DNA of 64,000 nucleotides, from positions 292,497,147 through 292,561,146 of the forward strand of contig CM046875.1 of the NCBI GenBank assembly GCA_025667525.1. The letters are read 5' to 3'. This DNA is from Glebionis coronaria (lineage: Eukaryota; Streptophyta; Magnoliopsida; Asterales; Asteraceae). The notes beneath the pieces were generated by a model. That model saw only the letters and a list, made by a program, of their open reading frames with translations. It was not told where the DNA came from and made no database searches. Below, piece after piece: positions 57,180-64,000 of the stretch; positions within the stretch are counted from its first letter, which is position 1, and each line of letters opens with the position of its first letter. Both the position numbers and the translations under genes were made by a program.

Positions 57180-57612
57180 ATTGTAGAAACTAGAAGGGGG
57201 GGGGGGGTTGAATAGTTTCTTATATTTACTTGTTAAAATGTGGTTTCCAAAAATCCTTTTTCAAAAACTTAGGCTTGAGGAAATATGTGAAATCTTCTTA
57301 TGCACAATATAAACAATGTTAGTGTAACTAAGCTAATACTAACAAATATATATACACAAAGAATAAAGAATGTAAAGAGTTAAGGGTAAAGAAAGATCAA
57401 ACCGAACACCAAGGATTTATAGTGGTTCGGCAACGAAGCTCACTCCTCGTTCCTACTCCACTCCTCGAGTACTCCTTACTCGAGAGTTCACTACACAACA
57501 AGCTCCTTATGGTGGAGAAAACCGTACACGTCGCTTAACCAATTTTCGACTCTAAGCTAAAAGTCGAGCCCTAATCGTAGCTAGGACCAATCTACACAAC
57601 TATACTTAGTAC

Positions 57613-58077
57613 TGTTAGGACCATTGGTATGGTTAAATGTAATAGGTAGACTAGGAGGTATGTAGTTCCTCCTGGTCCTAGTAGTAGTAGGAGCAAGTCG
57701 TGCTCCTGGTCCTGGTCAAAGTGAAACTTTATTATTTGGTTATTATTCTGTTAGGATATGCATGAGATATGTTAGGAAAGGATATGCATATCAGTTTTAC
57801 ACGTTTTGTTTAATGTTGTATTAGGGTTTCCTTGTAGTATAAAAGGAACCTTAGGCAGAAGGGTTATACACATCTTCACCAAACGTAGTTCTAGTGATTA
57901 TCAATATTAGAAATCCTTAGAAAGGATCAAGTCTTTATAGTTATTCTGTTCTTCTTTATTATATTTGTATTATGCATTCATATTGTGTATAGAGTATCTC
58001 TGTGGATTGACTTGTGATTACAGAAGTCATTCATCGTTCCTAACAGGATGCAAGATCTACATCTAGTAGACCCAACA
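57613..58077 (+). repeat. 5' LTR of copia F (465 bp)
   Basis: TGTTAGGACCAT to GACCCAACA. A TATA-like AGTATAAAAGG is at about 57836. Confidence 0.9.
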
Positions 58078-58079
58078 AG

Positions 58080-58092
58080 TGGTATCAGAGCC
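58080..58092 (+). other. primer binding site of copia F
   Basis: TGGTATCAGAGCC, two bases after the LTR end, the perfect initiator tRNA-Met type. Confidence 0.88.
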
Positions 58093-58153
58093 TGGGAGGG
58101 TCTCTATACAAGAAGAATCAAGTTTTCTCATTTTCTGACATTTTTGTTTTATC

Positions 58154-59560
58154 ATGTCTGCCTCAACTTCTACTCAAACAGGAGAAGACAGCACTCCTAA
58201 AATTGTGCAACATCAGCAGATCGTTGCTACGGTTTCCAACACGAATGGTAAATTCCCTCTTCTGAAAAAGGATGAATATGATAGTTGGGCAATAAAGATG
58301 GAATGGTGGATCACCAATACTGATCAAGACCTTTGGAAGATTATTCTGAATGGGAATAGCAGGAAGCTAACTGGAAGAGACAAGAATGGTAATATTACTC
58401 TTCTTGACCCTAAATATCATGAAGAAATCATAGCTATTCAGAAGGAGCTCAAAGCAAAAACGATTTTGCTTCAATCTCTTCCTGATGATCACATGGGTGA
58501 CTTCTACCATTTGGATGATGCCAGAGAGATCTAGAATGGTATAAAAGCAAGGTTTGGTGGGAATGAGGAGTCAAAGAAAATGCGAAGATCCATGCTGAGA
58601 GATGAATTCACAGAATTCAAAATCTCAGAAACTGAAGGTTTACATCAAGGGTATGACAGGTTTCAGAAGATATTGATCCAATTGAATCAACTTCCCTCAA
58701 AACCTGATGATGGTGATATTAATGCAAGGTTTCTTAAAGCCTTACCCTACTCATGGAATCAGGTGGTGATCTCTCTCAAAGCCAAAGGTGGGCTTGACTA
58801 TCTCAACTTTGATGATCTATTTCATAAGCTCAGAACTTTTGAACCTCATGTGAGAGGATATTCAAGTGACTCTTTTCCCACTCCTGCTAATTCTGCCTTT
58901 ATGAGTTCTATGGCATCCAGTCCCATGTCATATGCTAGTAGCCCAAGCAATATTGTGTCCTCTCAACATACTTTTCAGCATACTTCTGCTCCTGATCCTA
59001 CTGCCAAGTCTGGTAGTATGGTAGAAGCCGTTCTTCATTCTTTTGTGGCTGATGTTGATGCTCAACAACAACTTGCTTTTGATGACTTCAAACAGGTCAA
59101 TAAACTTGACCTGGATGAAATGGATCTTAAATGGCAGATGGCCATGCTCACTCTTAGGGTTCACAAGTTTGAGAAGAAAGCAGGTCGAAAATTTAAGGTT
59201 CGATGTTATAACTGTCAGCAACAAGGTCACTTTGCAAGGGAGTGCCCTAGCAAGAATGACCAGGAGAAGAGCAGGTACTCAGCTTTTAAGGTTCAGGAGG
59301 TAAAAGATGACAAGAAGGCATTGGTATCAGTTGAGTCTATGGTCAACTGGAATGATCATCAGGCTTCCACTTTGGAATCAGCTGAATCCTCGACTGACGT
59401 ATTTGCAATGATTGCTGGGAATCTCTCTGATTCAGAAGAAGCAGGCGAGTTTGCTCTAATGGGCATCTCACCTCAGGTACAACATTGTCCTCTTGGTTGT
59501 CATGATAAATTCTCAGAATTGTTGTCCCAATTTAATGAAGTAAATGATCAAGAAGGAGGT
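58154..59560 (+). pseudogene. gag: copia F gag with one stop
   Basis: ATG at 58154 and open to a TAG at 58532; the same frame continues without other break to the LTR junction. The Gag core has FPLLKKDEYDSWAIKMEWW near the start, LQSLPDDHM and GYDRFQKILIQLNQL. A CCHC zinc knuckle CYNCQQQGHFAREC lies at 59204-59245 and an acidic part follows. The frame runs on through the LTR junction to 59677 and adds a hydrophobic tail coded by LTR sequence. A single base change in a conserved tryptophan codon explains the TAG. Confidence 0.85.
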
Positions 59561-59737
59561 ACAATATTAGAAATCCTTAGAAAGGATCAAGTCTTTATAG
59601 TTATTCTGTTCTTCTTTATTATATTTGTATTCTGCATTCATATTGTGTATAGAGTCTCTTTGTGGATTGACTTGTGATTACAGAAGTCATTCACCGTTCC
59701 TGACAGGCTACAAGATCTACATCTAGTAGACCCAACA
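59561..59737 (+). repeat. 3' LTR fragment of copia F
   Basis: It matches 57901-58077 with about seven differences and ends GACCCAACA. The 5' two thirds of the LTR are absent. Confidence 0.9.
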
Positions 59738-60540
59738 AGTACATACACAACTTCCAATTTGACACAACTACTTGGATCTTCACAACTATGACACAACTAC
59801 AAATGTATAAAGTTATATCTTCAATGGATCTTTGGTGGTGGACTCAACACTTCACAAGGATAGTGTTCTTCTCTTTGCACTTAGAGAGGAAGGGCTGGAA
59901 GAACAAGATTCACTTCTTAAACAAGTAATAATCAAACAAATGATCAAAGATTTGAGTGATTAAAGAAGGGGTTTTGAATCTAGAAATAAATGTGCAAAGG
60001 AGTGAGTTGAAAAGCTGAGAATGGTCCACTATTTATAGCACAAGAAGGTCAACGGCTATATCTGCCCGCGGTACCTTATCTTAGCCCGCGGTTCCTTATC
60101 GATAAGGAACCGCCTAGGGGCTAAGGTACCGCCGGACTAGACTCCGCTCCCTTTTTGTCCTTTAGTGGTGGAGGTCATATCTGGCTTAAAAAATATCCTG
60201 ATAGAATATTCCTAACCAAATAAGAATATGCCATTTTCAAATTTTCAAATAATTAATTTAATAAAACATTTTCTTAAAAAGAAAGTTTAATAAAAACTTG
60301 TCACACTTAATAAAAAGTGAGTTTTAAGAAAAGATTAAATCACTTGATCACTTGATTAAGGTTAGTACTTGTTTATCCATAACTTAAGTGAAAATGGGTA
60401 AAATGAAAAATACTTGAACTCAAGAATTCGTTTTTTTGTTGTTTTCGTAAATGCTTGTTTTTACATATTGTCGTAATCAAAACAAAGCGAGACCGAAAAA
60501 TGCAAGTAACGTTTTTACGCATTATTGCATTAACAAATAC

Positions 60541-61700
60541 TTCAAAACCGTGATGCTGGCGATACCTTAATGTTTTCCCAATTTAATTACATGGAAGCTA
60601 CTAAAACAAATTAGAAACCAAAAAGTGACTAAACCGCTAAATCAATATTTATTAACAATTTATTATACAAAAGCGTGGGGAGAATAAGCTAATAATTACT
60701 ACACATGAGATCGTGACGATTACGAGACTTATAAATAACTCTATCATTTCTGGTCCTCATTTAAGAGACTTAGCCAAAAAAGTTAAGGAATCGAAGCTAA
60801 GTGCTCAACACGCACGGTCGAGTCAAAAATTACTCTTATTCTCACCATCGGAAAACCTACATTCGTGTCTTAAACACTTATGAGAAATAAGAAATTTTTT
60901 AAAATTTGGCCATTTTTAGCCTTATTTGCAACAAAACGATAACAAAATGATGAATATTGGATTGCGTGGTGACGTAAGCAAGGTGAAGTATCTACTCACC
61001 CCCATACTAAAACTAAACATTGTCCTCAATGTTTCGAGTCTAGGGGTGAAAACACCCCCATACTAGAGACGAAGTCGAATGCTTAATCTCAAGCATGGAA
61101 AGGGTAAAACGAATAACCTAAAAGTCGTTTATGAATTATGCTAATAAGATAAACGTTAGAACATAAAAGGATATCATCGGATATAGGAATCTCCAAAGGC
61201 AACGATCGAAGCTCGAGTGATCCGTAAAATGAACACGAGAGGCTTCAATGATGACGATGAACCTAATAAATCACAATCACAAACAACCACGGAACAAAGG
61301 TTGGAAGAGCACAAGTCCCCTCGTTACATTAAACTAAGAAAGCGATAATATTTACAAGGATAAGCATGATAATCCACCACGAGGCACCTTATTTTTGATA
61401 ACCGAGTCAAAAGCTCGACTCGAATCCCCATAAATGTGATCATTTAGGGATAATCATGGTATGGTCATTTTTAGTAGGGCTTACATGATAAACAATACTC
61501 AAAAGCAACCGGTATAAAGGACTAAGGCCTTTGATGATGCAAAATACCGGGATCGAAGATGGCGTCCTCGTTCTCATGGGATAAACGAACCAACGCCACT
61601 TAAACGCATGCTAAAACCCCAAAGGGGTAGACGAAAAGAGATGAGAAGTAGAAGGGTGGGGCAATTGGTAAGTCAAACTCATGAGCTACTCGAGGTAGAC
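60541..61700 (-). other. internal non-coding region of element G
   Basis: This continues 48482-49325. At 61018-61031 the CATTG...CAATG inverted repeat recurs, flanked by two G-rich tracts (GTATGGGGGTG on the minus strand near 60994 and 61053). No coding sequence was seen. Confidence 0.5.
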
Positions 61701-61889
61701 TCACACGAAGCAATAGATAAGTTTTCCATTTATTGCATCGGTGGAAGACCGAGATTTCTCTTTCCAAGCAATTCTGGGATCGTAAATCTCATCCTCGGTG
61801 GAGAAATGTGAGGGAACATAAGGGGCTTCCCCCACACTAGATCCATACCAACCATCGTCAAAAGGAGTAGACGAGGTGTTAGCACTCAT
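61701..61889 (-). CDS. small ORF of element G, uncertain
   Basis: 62 residues from ATG at 61889, with FDDGWYGSSVGEAPYVP near the start. Its composition looks protein-like, and it follows the acidic ORF in the same direction. It might be the last part of that ORF after decay. I do not recognise it. Confidence 0.3.
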   Translation of the reverse strand: MSANTSSTPFDDGWYGSSVGEAPYVPSHFSTEDEIYDPRIAWKEKSRSSTDAINGKLIYCFV

Positions 61890-61973
61890 AAAACGCGGTG
61901 ATGACGGAGTTAAACTTGTAGAAAAATATTTTAAAACATTTTTAAAATCTTTTACCTTTTCATCGTTTAAAAA

Positions 61974-62813
61974 CTATTTATGAAAACCCGATTTGATAAT
62001 GTCGAAAATATTTGGCGTGTCAAATTCAAAATTAGTCGCGCTAAAAATGCTCACATTTAAGTCTTTGGTGGGAAGGGGTGGCAGATTATATAAGTTCTCA
62101 AAACGTTTGTTAATAAAGAACACCGCCCCCTCGGGGTCTACATGATCGTCATCCTCATGAACGTCGATCGCATCAATTTCTTCATCAAAGATAGGCTTGT
62201 CAAACCAAGGTTTGTCATTCCCCTCCTTGAGTATCTTAGAAACTCTCTCGAAGAGATCACGATCAAGCACGAAACCATCATCCATTTTTGGGGATTGTTG
62301 ATAAGTTAAATCCTCACGAATGTGGTAAACGTAATTCTCATTTGAGGAGTGTTGATTAGGTAACTCCTCGAGAATTGGATTTTGGGTAGTCACATGAGTT
62401 GGTTCGTCATCGAAAATTAGACGTTCCAACTCATTTAGTTTATCCTCGATTTTGGAAAGATCGACCTCACTCGTAGGTGGGAGTGGAGGCAAAAGAGCTA
62501 GCTCTCGTTCAATGATTTCCTCAATCTCGGGATCAAACTCGTAATCATCGTACTTCACATGAGAAGAGGTATTTTTAGGAGAATCCTCAAAAATGGCATG
62601 TGGATTTCGAAGTACGTGATCATTTTCGGCAAAATCGCCATCGTCGTCGTCAAAGAAAGAGTCGATGTGAGCACTCACAACCATGGTCTTACAAGCCGAA
62701 TGACTATTCTTAGGTGACTTTTTTATGACGAGAGGATCGATGTTGATGAAACCTTTAGCCTCAACGGGTGTTGGGCTAGCAAAAAGGAGGCACTTTAGAA
62801 GTTGAAGCCTCAA
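61974..62813 (-). CDS. acidic ORF of element G downstream of protease
   Basis: About 280 codons open without an ATG at the start; it overlaps the end of the gag-protease frame by about 38 bases in another frame. It is therefore either reached by frameshifting or is the end of the polyprotein after a small indel. The protein is strongly acidic (FFDDDDGDFAEND, FDPEIEEIIEREL) and rich in Pro and Ser. No RT motif is present where RT would normally follow protease. The acidic Pro/Ser-rich character recalls the ORF of element D. Confidence 0.55.
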   Translation of the reverse strand: MRLQLLKCLLFASPTPVEAKGFINIDPLVIKKSPKNSHSACKTMVVSAHIDSFFDDDDGDFAENDHVLRNPHAIFEDSPKNTSSHVKYDDYEFDPEIEEIIERELALLPPLPPTSEVDLSKIEDKLNELERLIFDDEPTHVTTQNPILEELPNQHSSNENYVYHIREDLTYQQSPKMDDGFVLDRDLFERVSKILKEGNDKPWFDKPIFDEEIDAIDVHEDDDHVDPEGAVFFINKRFENLYNLPPLPTKDLNVSIFSATNFEFDTPNIFDIIKSGFHK

Positions 62814-64000
62814 AGACGTGGTCCTTCGAAGGTGGTGAAGACGAGTCCATTTTGGTCATTGTCGTGATGGCACTAGCGTCGCCCTTCGGATTTGGTATTT
62901 CACTTGTTTCATCGAATTCATCCCAAAGTGAATTTTCATTCATAAATTTACACATACCCTTTTGAATTAGGTACACGTATTCTTTATCATTAAAATCCTC
63001 ATCTTTAAAACCGTTCTTAATTTTTTCAAAACATGCATTAAGCCTCATTCTTTCCGCTAAAGTGTACATTTTGAAATCATTAGGTTTAGAAACATTAGGT
63101 TTTGAAACCTCGGTTTTTTCATTGTCATTAAACACTTGGGATTTACTCGTGAAAAAGTCCATTTTATCATCCCCATATCTCATAGTAAGTCTCCCCTCGT
63201 GAACGTCGATTATGGTTTGAGTCGTCGATAAAAATGGTCGGCCTAAAATAATGGGACATTTAGGGTCACACTCGTAATCGGATATAACGAAATCCGCGGG
63301 AAAAACAAACTTTCCAACTTTGACATAGACATCCTCGGCTATTCCAGTTGGTATTAATGGAGTACAATTTACATGCTCGATTGTCATGTTTGTGGGGGTA
63401 AGATTAGGCAATCTCATCAATTTCCAAAGAGAATGAGGCATAAGATTGATGCTAGCACCTAAATCGGCAAGGGCTAAACATCCCTCAATCTCGGAAAAAT
63501 CACAAGGTAAGAGTAATTGGCCCGGATCCTCTTCCTTTCTCGGCATATGCCTTTCAGGTTTTTTAAGAAGGATCGATGCAAAAGTTTCTTCAAGGGTTAC
63601 TTTGGTTAGGTCGGTAAAGCTCTCTTTTTGAACCGTGGATGGAATTTGATGTACACGAGGGTGTGCACTCTTTTCCTTTGTCGCAACGTTTACCCCATTG
63701 ACTTTAGAACAATAAGACGTCTTAGAAGTCGAGGGTTGAGAAGAATGAACAACTCGATATCCATCAAGGTTAGGGGTAATCACACGATCTTTCTCACGAG
63801 ACGAGGCGGCTTTACATTGTTCCTTCGGATTTGCAACGGTGTCACTAGATAACGTGGTTGACGAAGCACCCGAGGGGTTGTTCATAATGGCCGAAAACAT
63901 CTTTTTAATGTCAATTTGTCCTTGCTCAATCTTCGTGTTTTGCAATTTCAAAGTATTTGTAAAGTCGTTTTTCAAAGTACCAATTTCTCCCTCTAATCGT
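62776..64000 (-). CDS. element G gag C-terminus and protease, partial
   Basis: The frame is open to the right edge, so the start is out of view. The first visible part is helical (TLKNDFTNTLKLQNTK), like the region before protease in the Athila-like element at 36-3608. The aspartic protease has LALADLGASINLMPHSLW (63430-63490) and the second block PKCPIILGRPFLST. After protease the frame holds KMYTLAERMRLNACFEK and ends at 62776 with TAG. This is Athila-like in order and motifs. It would process a Gag-type protein. Confidence 0.8.
   Translation of the reverse strand, partial: RLEGEIGTLKNDFTNTLKLQNTKIEQGQIDIKKMFSAIMNNPSGASSTTLSSDTVANPKEQCKAASSREKDRVITPNLDGYRVVHSSQPSTSKTSYCSKVNGVNVATKEKSAHPRVHQIPSTVQKESFTDLTKVTLEETFASILLKKPERHMPRKEEDPGQLLLPCDFSEIEGCLALADLGASINLMPHSLWKLMRLPNLTPTNMTIEHVNCTPLIPTGIAEDVYVKVGKFVFPADFVISDYECDPKCPIILGRPFLSTTQTIIDVHEGRLTMRYGDDKMDFFTSKSQVFNDNEKTEVSKPNVSKPNDFKMYTLAERMRLNACFEKIKNGFKDEDFNDKEYVYLIQKGMCKFMNENSLWDEFDETSEIPNPKGDASAITTMTKMDSSSPPSKDHVFEASTSKVPPFC

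Larger units (their letters stand above)
57613..59737 (+). mobile_element. copia F, deleted copy with gag only
   Basis: The target duplication AGTAC is at 57608-57612 and 59738-59742. A complete 5' LTR (57613-58077), primer binding site and gag are followed directly by the last 177 bases of an LTR. Pol, the 3' part of the internal region and the first 288 bases of the 3' LTR are missing. Because the target duplication is intact, the deletion either happened in place or was already present in the copied genome. Confidence 0.92.
49331..60535 (-). mobile_element. copia E (Sirevirus-like), degenerate
   Basis: LTRs 49331-50549 and 57182-60535, the latter split by element F. The target duplication AATAC is at 49326-49330 and 60536-60540. 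On the minus strand the order is primer binding site, gag, pol, a short post-pol ORF and polypurine tract. The first 430 bases of the LTRs differ at about eight positions, near 2 percent. Pol and gag have several frameshifts and stops, so this copy cannot act alone. It was inserted in the 3' region of element G. Confidence 0.93.
57182..60535 (-). repeat. 5' LTR of copia E, split by element F
   Basis: The two parts are 57182-57612 and 59743-60535, with element F and one copy of its target duplication between them. The G run near 57195 has twelve bases against six in the other LTR. The TATA box is at 60029-60038 and the 26-base palindrome at 60088-60113. Confidence 0.92.
44829..64000 (-). mobile_element. 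element G, large Ty3-type element without visible RT
   Basis: Minus strand. The 3' LTR would be 44829-48442, with a polypurine tract at 48443. The inside runs to the right edge and is interrupted by element E. Gag C-terminus and protease are at 62776-64000, followed by an acidic ORF and then non-coding sequence. No RT, RNase H or integrase lies between protease and LTR, so this copy is probably non-autonomous. Its 3' region resembles that of element D. The five bases left of the LTR are atagg; the other side is not in view. Confidence 0.75.

Overview
This is a stretch of plant nuclear DNA made almost entirely of nested LTR retrotransposons. I found no ordinary host gene, tRNA, rRNA or CRISPR array. 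The Sirevirus-type Ty1/copia proteins, with their long Gag and a large extra ORF downstream of pol, and the Athila-like Ty3/gypsy elements resemble what I remember from Asteraceae genomes, perhaps tribe Anthemideae. That placement is from memory, not from a search.

Layout, left to right. Bases 36-5444 are the 5' part of an Athila-like element on the minus strand (LTR 3831-5444, gag-protease-RT 36-3608). It sits in the 3' half of a decayed Sirevirus 'A' on the plus strand: post-pol ORF3, LTR, an internally deleted second copy, and LTR (5445-12582). Bases 12583-15909 hold a poorly readable stretch, a short-motif array and an LTR with its primer binding site on the minus strand. Copia 'B' (plus strand, dead) starts near 15915 and is split twice. 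A nearly pristine 16.6 kb Sirevirus 'C' on the minus strand occupies 17423-34019 (target duplication ATAGT, LTRs differing at one base). A non-autonomous Athila-type element 'D' occupies 34497-41683 (target duplication ATGTC). The conserved 3' non-coding part of B continues to about 43430 and meets a fragment of another copia gag (43431-44823).

From 44829 to the right edge runs a large Ty3 element 'G' on the minus strand with an LTR of about 3.6 kb. It carries gag-protease and an acidic ORF but no visible RT. Copia 'E' (49331-60535, minus strand, target duplication AATAC) lies inside G. A deleted copia 'F' (57613-59737, plus strand, target duplication AGTAC) lies inside the right LTR of E.

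How the parts relate. C has complete LTRs, primer binding site, gag, pol and polypurine tract and could be the youngest mobile copy; only its ORF3 is broken, by one stop. D lacks any pol but shares LTR ends and primer binding site with the Athila-like element at 36-5444, so the two look like a passenger and a helper.

The most interesting pattern concerns the Sireviruses A, C and E. Each has its own short motif, repeated in clusters. In all three a cluster lies upstream of a TATA-like box that precedes the post-pol ORF. In A and E the same motif also lies upstream of the TATA box in the LTR. This suggests a second, internal promoter for the post-pol gene, driven by family-specific cis elements.
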